Of a DNA stretch of 64,000 bases, positions 9,564-19,140 are shown piece by piece. Made by a program: the position numbers and the translations under genes. A model generated the notes under the pieces. The model saw only the letters and a list, made by a program, of their open reading frames with translations, ran no database searches and was not told the origin of the DNA. The number at the start of each line of letters is the position of its first letter. Within the stretch, counting starts at the first letter, position 1. This stretch comes from JAZGGS01 sp963749485. GTDB taxonomy: Bacteria; Bacteroidota; Ignavibacteria; Ignavibacteriales; Ignavibacteriaceae. Where the stretch lies: the NCBI GenBank assembly GCA_963749485.1, contig CAVVMV010000002.1:124001-188000 (forward strand). The letters are read 5' to 3'.

Positions 9564-12500
9564 TTAAAAATTAAGGTATATTCCGGCTGTCAGTTGTCTT
9601 GGTGGCCCGAACAAATCATATCCATATATATTTTGGGCAGCCTGTCTATTACCATAATTCATTGCACGGTATAAGTCAGCAAACCTTTCTGTATATCTGG
9701 ACTGAGCAATAATCGATTGTCCTTCCGGTGAGTTCAGGAATCCATCATCGAATGCATTACCGGTTTTGTCATAAACATTAATAACATTCTTCGTATCTAA
9801 CAAGTTTGTTACACGAATGTAAAAATTAGCATCGAGGTCAAATATATTTACAGTCTTATCCAAGGTAAGATCTATGTTAAAATTCCAAGGAGTGGTTGAT
9901 GAATTTATTGGTCCAATAGGTCTCCTTCCTCTCGTATCTCCGGTTCCAATAGGAGTAATACCACCAGTCCAAGCTAATGCGTTGTCCTAACCCGGTGTTT
10001 TGAGATAACGTGTATGGGTGACCGCTGTTAAAAGTCATTAAAACGTTTACACCTAATTGCTCAAGGATTGGACCTCCGTCATCTTTATCGAATCTATAAT
10101 CCAAGGAAATAGAACCTCGATGATCCTGGTTGTAATCCAAAGGAATTAGCACTGTCGGAACGTTGCCATTAACTTCGGTAGATCCTAATCCGCTGCCTGA
10201 TAGCGAGTTTGTTCCTTGTGCCGATGAAAATGTATAATATATTATGGCGCTAATTCTTTCAACTCGCCTAACTTTAAAGCTTAGTTCCACACCTTTGTGT
10301 TGTAGAAAAGTCTTGATTAGTAAAAACATTATATTTACTTCTTAAAGCACCCGGATCAGTATTAACTACAGAATACTGTAGCTGCCCCTTAATTTCTTTA
10401 TAAAAAACAGTTATGTCAAAAGCAGAAAAATCTGTAAACTGGTGCGAAAATCCAATTTCATATTGAGTTGTCCTAATTGGCTCAGGATTGTAAGCGATTA
10501 CGTCTGTAAACAAATTAGAGGCTTGTATTTGTCGAACTGCCTGATAAACACCTCTGTAAGCAATATCCAAACTTGGCGATTGAACAAATTTGCCAAATTG
10601 CATGTGAAAAACAGTTTTATCAGAAACAGGAAATGCAAATCCCAACCTTGGGGAAATATAACTATATGTAGCTGCGTCTGTTAAAGCTGAATCCGGTATT
10701 AAATGCGTTTGACGGTCGATAAGAGGTAAATTAGGATTCAACCATGCCCAACTATCCATATCTATATAGTCAAATCGTAAACCGGCATTTATTATCAAAT
10801 CGTTAACTTCAATCCTATCAACTAAGTATCCTGAAGCAAGGACAGGATGTTTGGGAGCAAAAAGCCCTTCTTCGTCTGTCTCATTACCAAACACATCATA
10901 ACCAAAATTACTTAAATTAGTAAAAAGCGTAGACCCAAATAAGACTGCCAGTGAATCTCTTGCCGCATCAGGATTTTGTCTAAGCGTCGTTAAAAGGTTA
11001 CTTGGATCAGCTTGTTGATATTGCCTTACAGTGTATCTTTGATAAGAACCACCAAGTTTTAATGCATGTTCTTGAAATTTGCGTTGTAAATGAAACAGAT
11101 CCGCTTAAGTTATTGCTATGAGCTTTATTGTATCCATTTGCTACTCCCCTTGTTAAATTTGTTCCTGGTCTATTGAACGGGAACCCATAAAAATCATATT
11201 GGTTGGGACGGCTTGTATAATTAGGATTAATCCAACCATACTCTGAGGCTGCTAAGCTATCAGTATAAAGTAATACATTATCTTCAAAGATGGGATCGTA
11301 AGTTTTAGAACGATCATCCAAATAACCAATATTTGCCTCTATAAACGAATTACCGGATAATATATAAGTTCCTTTTAAGTTTAATAAAAGGTTTGAATTA
11401 TCGGTTGTTGGTAATCTTTCTGTATTAAACAAGTTAATTAAGTCGCTAACCTCTTTTAGACCATTAGACTGAACTATGCTAACCCCTTTATTTTGTGACC
11501 AAGTAAATGCACCTGCTAATCTTAGTATTAGGGGATTATTATCAAATACAACAGTTCCGTTTGCAGTATATTGGTTATTCATATTTCCGGGAATATTTCC
11601 AGCATCCCATCTGAGGTACTGAAAATCTGAAGTTGATCCTCCGTAAACGCCTGTATCAAATATTTTTGTTGTATCAAGGAGCGCTCCATCAGAGAAAGCA
11701 ATAGGATTCCCATCGAAAAATCTAGCTTGATCGCGCTGAAAAACATTTTCACCAGATAAAAACACTTTAAGTTTATCGGTAAATACTGGTCCACTTAGAG
11801 TGACGCTATATCTGGAGTAACCGGTAGTATGCGTACCCAAAAATTCTTCTCCCGGGTAATTACCAAAGTTATCTGTTTCAGCTCTTACTGAAAAGTGATA
11901 CTGGGGGGTACCGGTTTTGAACTCTGATTGAACAATTCCACCATTAGCATTTCCAAATTCTGCAGTATAACCACCAGCTTGCACAATAATTTCTTGCAAA
12001 GCATCGTTCGTAACTGTTACAAAAGAGCCGCCATTTCTATTTAATATGTCTTTTACATCAGTACCTTCTACAGTATAACCTGTTTCATCCGGTCTGCTTC
12101 CACGGACAACTGATTATATTGTTTTGCCGAACCACGCCAGGCTGAAGTGCTACGATATCATTAAGATTTCGCCCTAAATTTTCAAATTCGTCAGGTCCAA
12201 TAATCCTCATGGCATTAGTTGAAGATTGTTCAATAAGGGGTCTTTCAGAAACTATTACAACCTCATCAACAGCAATTCCCAATGATTGCAGTTCAAAGTC
12301 AAGGCTTGTGGTTAGGCCAGAAGTAACCCTTAGATTACTAACTGTTACATCTTGATAACCAATGTACGAAGCCCGGACACTATATTCACCTGCGGACACA
12401 CTAGTAATCAAATATTCCCCATTAATATTTGATGCTGCCCCTAAACTTGTACCCACAATTAGAATATTAGCCCCTATCAAGGGCTCGCCCGTTTGCTGGT

Positions 12501-12594
12501 CAATAATCTTTCCGGAAATTCTTGCGCTTTGCGAAAAGGTAAATGAGCAGGCAATGAGCGTTAAAAGTAAAATTTTGTAAATTTTAGGAAACAT
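9564..12594 (-). CDS. TonB-dependent outer-membrane receptor with N-terminal CarboxypepD_reg-like domain, frameshifted
   Basis: Fragments at 12085-12594, 11007-12110, 10274-11090, 9877-10329 and 9564-9980 read through into one receptor of about 1000 residues. A signal peptide is followed by a carboxypeptidase-regulatory-like beta-sandwich (about residues 23-105, GKIIDQQTGEPLIGANILIV). Next comes a plug domain (LNDIVALQPGV, then RGSRPDETGYTVEG, VQAGGYTAEFGNANGG) and a long 22-strand-type barrel ending GIYLNF. Such receptors import bulky ligands using TonB energy or act as transport platforms. The order with the T9SS cargo and PorV gene is a likely functional unit. GGAGGT precedes ATG 12594. 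At least four one-base slips are needed (about 12112, 11090, 10310 and 9970). Confidence 0.88.
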
Positions 12595-12624
12595 TTTTAC
12601 CTCCGTTATTTATAAACATTATTA

Positions 12625-13335
12625 TTAATCATCAATAAAAACTGCATTTTTTATGCTAGCTACTTCATCATATATAACTGCTGTATATCTGCCTTTTGCC
12701 ACTAGATCGTAATCGAATGTGGCATGCAAAGAATCATTATATAAAACATTAAAAGAGTGATTACCAGATTTAAGCATCATATAAGTAGTTACATCACCCA
12801 TTTCAAGCGGACTTTCGAATTCAATGGTAGTGGTATCATCAATTGTTACACTACTAAGGATAGCATCCGGAGATCCATTGAAGAATGCAACTTGTCCTGT
12901 ATCTACAGGGAACAAAGACTGCCCATTTGCAGAACCAGGAGTTTGCCATATATATCTTTGATAATTGATTACTAAATCATTGGATGCTGCTGTTCCAACC
13001 AAGAAAAGTCTGCCTTTGTAATCAGTTGCCGCAGCAAATTGAAAATCCTTGCTCGCTGCACTGGCAAAACTCGCATTAAGAGTTTTACTGCCTGATGTAA
13101 TTGCTAAAAAAGAACCTGGTGTTTCGCTCCCAAAATCTAATGTGCCAAGTGATTGACCATTCATAGTAAGGGTCGCAGTACCAGCACCTGATACTAAATT
13201 GACAATTTTAATTTGGCTCGAATAATCAATACTGTTAGGAATGGGTTGAACACTAAGATCAACACAACTAACAATAAAAACTAAAGCGCAAATGCTCATC
13301 ACCATCAGTAGTTTAGTTTTGTATGCGATTCTCAT
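12625..13335 (-). CDS. DUF4397 domain lipoprotein
   Basis: A 236-residue intact protein. The leader MRIAYKTKLLMVMSICALVFIVSC ends at a lipobox (IVSC, Cys24), so it is a predicted lipoprotein. The body has the DUF4397 pattern: IKIVNLVSGAGTATLTMNGQSLGTLDFG, a repeat of the same sandwich near residues 145-236 (VAFFNGSPDAILSSVTID), and a YTAVIYD motif near the end. DUF4397 domains are beta-sandwich cell-surface modules of unknown ligand. The perfect AAGGAGGTAAA before ATG 13335 marks the start. It opens the minus-strand run DUF4397-TonB-T9SS-PorV, with 30 bases to the TonB start, so an accessory surface lipoprotein of the TonB receptor is inferred. Confidence 0.85.
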   Translation of the reverse strand: MRIAYKTKLLMVMSICALVFIVSCVDLSVQPIPNSIDYSSQIKIVNLVSGAGTATLTMNGQSLGTLDFGSETPGSFLAITSGSKTLNASFASAASKDFQFAAATDYKGRLFLVGTAASNDLVINYQRYIWQTPGSANGQSLFPVDTGQVAFFNGSPDAILSSVTIDDTTTIEFESPLEMGDVTTYMMLKSGNHSFNVLYNDSLHATFDYDLVAKGRYTAVIYDEVASIKNAVFIDD

Positions 13336-13823
13336 TTTACCTCCTTGTAAAATAATTTATTATTGAGTAAAGAAAGCTAAAGATCTTATAATTTAGATTG
13401 TCCATATGAAATTCTTTAACTACTCTTGATCAAATATAGGAGAAAAAGATACATGCTTGTAAAGTGGTAGTCTCTATCATATTTACTATCATCTCTCCTA
13501 AAGAAATGTAAAGAAATATTAATTTTTTCTGATAAATGATACAAACTGAAATAGTTTTATCCAAGATGTGCAATTACATAATTATTCAACGAAGTTTTCC
13601 CGAGAAATATTACGTTGAATAAAAAAAGAATTGTAAAGTTTTGTATCAATCAATCAGAATAATTTTCCTTTTCTAAAGAATTTATAATTTCGTCTATCAA
13701 CGTCTTAAAAAATATCAACAAAGTCAACACTTTTTTTTGATACTCTTTTAATATAGCCAATTTTGCCAATATTTAATAATGAACTTAGAATAAGAATTTT
13801 AAGAATCTTTCAAAAAAACCTGC
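13336..13823. other. AT-rich intergenic region with a long inverted repeat (promoter region of the DUF4397-TonB-PorV unit)
   Basis: This 488-base gap between two minus-strand genes codes for nothing recognisable. It contains an inverted repeat, TTATTCAACG (13582-13591) and CGTTGAATAA (13613-13622), with a 21-base spacer. It should hold the promoter of the DUF4397 gene; I cannot place the -35/-10 boxes with confidence. Confidence 0.5.
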
Positions 13824-13838
13824 TCACAATCTTGTGAG
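13811..13838 (-). terminator. Terminator overlapping the end of the DUF6029 gene
   Basis: CTCACA-AGAT-TGTGAG on the minus strand (13823-13838) is followed by CAGG and seven T. The stem includes the last codons and stop of the frame-corrected DUF6029 gene. Confidence 0.75.
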
Positions 13839-15377
13839 TAATTTCAACTCAACACCTTCGAATGCTGGTTCGAATCTGCAAACTCCGCCAATACATATAT
13901 TACCTGCCTGGCGTGTGCCCAAAAGTATACTAACGTCTGAGTGCTGTCCAACTTTATACCCAAACTGAATAAATCCCCAGAAACTTTCTTTTCGTCTCTC
14001 CCTCTTCCGGTTCCTTAGTTTGCATTTCTGTTACTAACGCAACACTAAATTTAGGAGATCGCAAATATTCTATCGAAACAACATCAGTAAAATATTGTTC
14101 GCTGGTTGACCAGTTGGTTGTGTGCTGGTGTTCAATGATCAGCTTGATTGTATTTACTCCATCAAAATAAAATTTATTTTCTAATATTGGAGTTACATTT
14201 TTGGTATTAGTTGCTAACTCTTCATTGTAAGAAAAAGCTGCAATCGTTGTAAGATTATTGTTCCAATCATGCTGACCCTGAAAAAACAATTCCTTTAATT
14301 GTGTCTGAATTGATAAGCTGCTATTTATACTGCGCTGGTAATATGAACTTGAAGGAAGTGTTTCGGTTTGTGTATAAGCACCGGTGAAATAAGTGTCATC
14401 ACTTAAGTTATACCCGGCAGCAACCTGGAAACCCTGTTCATTATCCGGATTAAGAGGAGAAGGATGTCTGTTTGGAAGCTGATATGTATATTCTAGTCTT
14501 ACTGATGGGGGTGTATTGTATGCAATAGTACCGTCGTGTGATGTAAAGGCTATGTTATCGTAATATTTATACTCACTGGATAGTGATAGGGAACCTAAGT
14601 AAAAATTTAAGTTTCCATAAAATCCCTGACCAACAATAGATTCAGAATCGTTAAAAGCATTTTTATTCACATCACTATTCTGTAGAATTGAATACTCCGC
14701 ATAGATATCTATATTCCAGAAACTTGGTGAAGCTCTTAAGGAAGCCATTGAAGTTCTGGCAGCTCCATCAACGTCCGGAAGATTAGAAGCATAGGTAACA
14801 CCAAGTTTAAGAGGTTTCCAGCCCTTGTATTCCAGGTCAACTGCATGCAAAATTTCTTTTCGTTCGTTGTTGGAATTTGCAGCCGTTCCGGTAAGCCCGG
14901 TAAGGTTAAATCCTGCATACTTTCCGGTAACTTTAAGTCCCAATAAATTGTTGTCAACACGAATCGCCCTGTCCTCATAGCTTTTAAGTATCATTCCTCT
15001 TCCAAAGAGTGAATAATAGTTCCCAACTACAATATCCAGTCCCTCGGTTCTGTCACCTATATCTGCCCTTAAATATTTATAATCAATTTCGGCAAAATTA
15101 TTTTTCCCCCTGTTTATAGAGGGATCAGGATCGTTGGGTTGAAATACTTCAAATCTTAACCCGGCAGAAAAAATTCCTTTAGAATAATCCAGGTTGAGCC
15201 AGTTTTCCAATATTTCTGTTTTATTATCGATGTTATAGGAATATTCAAGCTGATTGGAAAGACCAAGACCTTCGGGCCATATAAACCAACTGTTTCCTGT
15301 TTGTGCAAGGAGAGTGTTAAAACTGAAAAAAATAAATAAAGATAACAAGATAAGGTTTTAGATTTGAGAATTTTCAT
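13824..15377 (-). CDS. DUF6029 family outer-membrane protein, frameshifted
   Basis: The long frame (13954-15348) begins only at a TTG. ATG 15377 gives a proper signal peptide (MKILKSKTLSCYLYLFFS) that joins this frame through a slip in a T7 run near 15330. A second slip near 13985 restores a C terminus reading FIQFGYKVGQHSDVSILLG to a stop at 13824. The corrected protein is about 517 residues. Its core has DUF6029-like features: NFAEIDYKYLRADIG, VVGNYYSLFGRGMILKSYEDR and RVDNNLLGLKVTG, then many alternating barrel strands. DUF6029 proteins are predicted outer-membrane barrels of unknown role. It follows TlpA on the same strand by about 125 bases and lies at the end of the Omp28/TlpA gene run, suggesting a shared function. 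Confidence 0.8.
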
Positions 15378-15503
15378 TACTGTTTATCTGCTAAAATTAT
15401 AGTTGAGGAGATGTATCTAAAAAAATTGACACATAAATCCAGAAAAGTATTTATATCAAAAATATTTCCGCATAAATCAATATTATAAAGCCCTCAAATA
15501 ATA

Positions 15504-16028
15504 TTATTCTGGGATTTCATCAGTCTGTTTATTTACAAGTTCTGAAATAGTATTGCGAACATTTACTTCATCACCTCGCATGTAGCCAAGGTGTGTGTAA
15601 ACTATATAACCTTTATCATTTAGAATAACAGAGAATGGGACTGCCTGTGCATAATAAAGCCGTGCTACGTCAGAGTTGGTATCTAACAACACAGGAAAAT
15701 TATAATTTTTAGATCTTACAAAAGGTTTAACTTTAGCCACTGTTCGTTCATTATCTGTAGAGATGGCAAACATTTTAAAACCTTTATCTTTATAATCATT
15801 AAAGATTTTTTTGTACTCAGCCAGTTCATCTATACAGGGTTTACACCATGTTGCCCAGAAGCTTATTAATACAGGACCCTCGCCAAGTTCATTATACAAT
15901 TCGGTAATGTCACCCTCAAGGTTTTCCAATTTAAAGTTAGGTCCTTTTCTGCCTCCATCAGTTTCCGGCTGCGAAAAAATTAAATTTGAAAAGAACAGAA
16001 TTAATATTAATGCATAGGTAGCTTTCAT
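15504..16028 (-). CDS. TlpA-like periplasmic thioredoxin
   Basis: This 174-residue protein has a signal peptide (residues 1-20, ending IFSQ) and a thioredoxin-like fold of the TlpA/ResA type: FWATWCKPCIDELAEYKK with Cys62 and Cys65, then FAISTDNERTVAKVKPFV and the cis-Pro region YYAQAVPFSVILND. TlpA-type proteins reduce disulfides in exported proteins or cytochrome precursors. The start is fixed by GGAGA and by the stop of the upstream gene: TAG at 16029-16031 directly abuts ATG 16028, so translation is probably coupled. Its placement among several exported CxxC-containing Omp28 proteins suggests it may reduce or oxidise them. This is inference from context. Confidence 0.92.
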   Translation of the reverse strand: MKATYALILILFFSNLIFSQPETDGGRKGPNFKLENLEGDITELYNELGEGPVLISFWATWCKPCIDELAEYKKIFNDYKDKGFKMFAISTDNERTVAKVKPFVRSKNYNFPVLLDTNSDVARLYYAQAVPFSVILNDKGYIVYTHLGYMRGDEVNVRNTISELVNKQTDEIPE

Positions 16029-16773
16029 CTATTTCTCCAGAATCATTTTTCTTGTATTAGTAAAGTCGTTAACAGAAAGATTATAAATATAAACACCGCT
16101 CGAAAGATCATCACCATCAAAAGATACCTGGTAACTTCCTGCTGGTTTATATTCATTAACAAGTGTTGCTACTTCTATCCCAAGAATGTTATAAACCTTA
16201 AGGTTAACGAATCCACCTTCAGCCAACATTGTAATTAATTTGTGTTGACGGGTTAAAAGGATTTGGATAATTCTGTAAAAGTTCATAACTGTTAAGATTA
16301 ATTTCATCCTCAACATCAACAGAAGGATCTGTTGTTGCAGTAAAGTCTATTGATTGTTCTAACACCCGGGTTGCGGAAAGTTCCTATCTGAACCTGTATA
16401 TGGGCAGTTGCCATACTATTTGTTTCATAAAAACGTGAACAGATGCTATTAAGGTATCGCCCGGCTGCAGAGGTGGTTCAGGATTTGGGAGGTGTTGTGG
16501 CAACACTATCAATTGAAGGCAAAACACAATTCACCAAAACAAAGAGATGATGTCCAGCCCAATCCTGCGGTAAATTATTTATGGTTCTTACCAAAAAAAC
16601 AGTTTGCTCAAAGGCTGATATGTTAACTATTTCAATATCAAAAACAATTTCTGACCCCTGGGGGTTCATAAATAGTGGTTTCGTGACACAATTACTTCCA
16701 GATCCTGAGCATTTATATTGAAACTAAAAAGTGCAAGTACTATCAAAACAAAAAAAGAGTTTAACGCTTTCAT
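16029..16773 (-). CDS. Small secreted protein with T9SS type A sorting domain, heavily frameshifted
   Basis: ATG 16773 starts a signal peptide (MKALNSFFVLIVLALFSF, ending INAQ). Fragments in all three frames then give a sandwich domain (EIVFDIEIVNISAFEQTVFL, QPGDTLIASVHVF, ATAHIQVQIGTFRNPG). A C-terminal sorting domain follows (LLQNYPNPFNPSTQINY, LKVYNILGIEVATLVNE, SGVYIYNLSV). At least four one-base slips (about 16670, 16495, 16440, 16375 and 16225) are needed to assemble about 248 residues. It has no CxxC motif, unlike its Omp28-like neighbours, and its DUF is not recognised. T9SS export is well supported; function is not. Its stop abuts the tlpA-like start, so the two are probably co-expressed. 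Confidence 0.7.
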
Positions 16774-16830
16774 CTGATTTATCACCATTTTCTTAATTAA
16801 ATTAGAACGAAAAATTACTGCTCTTTATAT

Positions 16831-16857
16831 AAAAAGAGGCGCATCAGTTAGATGCGC
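16831..16857 (-). terminator. Rho-independent terminator after the Omp28/T9SS gene
   Basis: GGCGCATC (16837-16844) and GATGCGCC (16850-16857) pair around a five-base loop. The minus strand continues CTCTTTTT, a good T-tract. It separates the Omp28-like gene at 16886-18955 from the small T9SS gene downstream. Confidence 0.88.
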
Positions 16858-16885
16858 CAATATGTTATATGTTGCTACTAAATCT

Positions 16886-18955
16886 TTACTTCAGAAGAAC
16901 CATTTTTTTAGTTGAAACAAAATTACCGGCAGATATTTTATAGAAGTACATTCCGGATGCAAGCGATGATGCATCGAAATTCAAGAGAATATGTGCCGGC
17001 TGCTTGATCTTCATTAACAAGCTCTGCTACTTCCCTTCCCATAATATCATAAACTTTTAAGCTAACATGTTCTTCATTTGCAAGAGAATAAGTTATAGTT
17101 GTTGATGGATTGAAAGGGTTTGGATAATTCTGTCCAAGATTATACGATATAAACAACTAAGTTCGTCTTCAACTGAAGGCAATATAATACCTTCCATCAA
17201 CCAGCTTATAGATCGAGCCATTAGTGTATCCCGGATTTCAGTTTCATCAATCTGCTCTAAACCGAATGCAAGATATACAAGTCTGTAGTCTACTTTTTCT
17301 GCTCTTATCGCTGTAATTTCGGGTCCGTTCTCAACTTCAAATATTGCAACTGCATCGGAACTAAAGGGGGATATCCAATCTACTGATTTAGCATAAACTG
17401 CACCTAGTTGAAACTGAATTCCATTTGCTATAGGATCTCCGGCATACCCTGTTATTATGTAAGGATAACTTTGGTCATCCACATATTCTGAGTGCAAGTA
17501 ATTATTATAAAACCCCTGGGCAAATTGACTCTGTCCATTAGTTTCAAAAATATCCTGACCTATATTTTGACCATTTATAAACAATCGTCCGCCACCATCC
17601 AGAAAGCTTTGCAAATGTGTTACTTCTTCCGGATAAAATGCAGGAAGAGCAATCCCGGAAGACCAGGCCATTATCAGAAAATTGGAAAGATCTGCACCCG
17701 GATCTTGCAATACCTCACGGGAGACAATCCCATAGGTTCCACTATAGACATTCTCTAAAGAATTTGTGATAACCGATCCGTACCCTCCTTCACTAGCATC
17801 TATCACAAGTATATCAATGCCGTTGGTAGTAATATTTTTGAATAATAGGCTGCCGGTTACGCCAGGATTATTTGCAGATAAAAACTCCAGAGTAGTTTCT
17901 CCAAATCCGTTTAATCCGTTTGGATTTACTGATACAGTAATCTCGGTAGAATTACCTGAAACAACTTGAACCGAATCGGTTTGACCAAAGGGAAAGGTAC
18001 CATTATTGGTTGTGAATTCACCACTCCAACCTGCTGGTGCATTAAAATCACAATCAATGTAATACGTATCATCCAAAATACCAGAGTTCTGAATTACTGC
18101 AACAAACTCAGCCGGGGTGTTATTTTCTCCCATTATTTCGACAGGGCTTGTTGCCTGCATTTGGGCAGCATAGTCGGGTGCAAGGTATTTCATTGTAGAT
18201 TGATATACTTCCTGCCCATTGTCATCTTGTATAAATGCAACTATCCGCAAGCTATCAAAATTAACTGCTTGTATAAACGCAGATGTTGGAACATACTGCA
18301 GATTAAGCTCAACTGAATCGCCAGGAGCAGGAATTGTAAATGTACTGCCGCCGGCATCTGGCATCATTTTACGACATACACTAAAGAATTCGGACTCACC
18401 ATTGTTACCGGGAGGGGAAGGGAAACTAACTGTTGTTTCAGTTATAGCAACTCTTAGTTTTACGTTACCAAATGTTGTAACATCATTTGGATCCCGGATT
18501 ATTTTTACACCAACTTCTATTAAACCAGGCCCAAGTGCTCCCTGTGTTATTTCAATATTAAACGGTGCATATTCGGCATTGCCGTTTGTTACGGCAGAAT
18601 TAAGCGCGCCTTGACTGTTACTAATATGAGTAGCATTGACCTCGATCCAAGGTACTGCGTTACATCCGTAATAATTTGTTCGGGTAGTATTATCCGCCTG
18701 ATTGAGCAGGTACATTGGATCACTAGCTCCGGGCCACCACACATTATAAATAATGTGCGAAATAGCACCCGAACTAACCATGCCGCCAGTTGTTGCATTA
18801 TACCAGGCATTGTTGATCGAAGCACAAGGACCGCAAGAGGTATTTGTAAATCTTTCAACAAGTGATTTTTTATCGTAGGCAAATACTTCATCTCCAAGAT
18901 TAAAATTGAAGAGAAACAAAAGACTTAACGAAACAGAAAGTAAAAGTTTTTTCAT
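16886..18955 (-). CDS. Omp28-related T9SS-exported protein with CxxC motif, frameshifted
   Basis: ATG 18955 (AGGAG upstream) starts a signal peptide. A thioredoxin-like Omp28-type domain follows, with CGPC at Cys41/Cys44, VWWPGASDPMY and the family block SPPGNNGESEFFSVCRKMMP near residue 205. The centre is an Ig/NPCBM-like region (TPAEFVAVIQNSGILDDTYY). Residues about 395-590 resemble a class I glutamine-amidotransferase-like fold (DILVIDASEGG, FLDGGGRLFINGQNIG). Frame correction near 17150 and 17000 gives a complete sorting domain (LGQNYPNPFNPSTTI, SSLASGMYFYKIS) ending KKMVLLK at 16886. Export and surface attachment through T9SS are predicted. The biochemical role of the CxxC pair is unproven; a redox or metal-binding role is inferred. 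Confidence 0.83.
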
Positions 18956-19090
18956 AATATTTTCTCCTGTTAAATTGTGATTTTCTAAGATATTTTTTCC
19001 TTATTGTTAGTCAAATTCCACATTTAAAATTAACAAATTTATATTCATTCTCAATGTAAATGAAAGCTATTCCGCTCAAAAAACAGTTAT

Positions 19091-19124
19091 AAAAGAGGCG
19101 CAAATTGATTTTTGCACCTCTTTT
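19091..19124 (-). terminator. Terminator after the second Omp28/T9SS gene
   Basis: AAAAGAGGCGCAAA and TTTGCACCTCTTTT pair across 19091-19124 with one mismatch. The A/T-rich stem base gives a U-rich 3' side on either strand. It lies 17 bases past the stop of the minus-strand gene. Confidence 0.75.
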
Positions 19125-19140
19125 TTGAAAATGATAGGAT

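Noticed and set aside
10274..10894. The TonB receptor fragments as separate small genes
   Set aside because: Each fragment lacks a start signal and continues the receptor sequence of the previous one in a shifted frame.
18219..18614. Plus-strand 131-residue frame opposite the Omp28-like gene
   Set aside because: It is the complement of a well-supported T9SS protein, has no leader or family motif and no ribosome binding site.
16831..19124. The two related GAGGCGCA hairpins as a repeat family or attachment sites
   Set aside because: Each lies just behind a stop codon of a minus-strand gene and fits an ordinary terminator.
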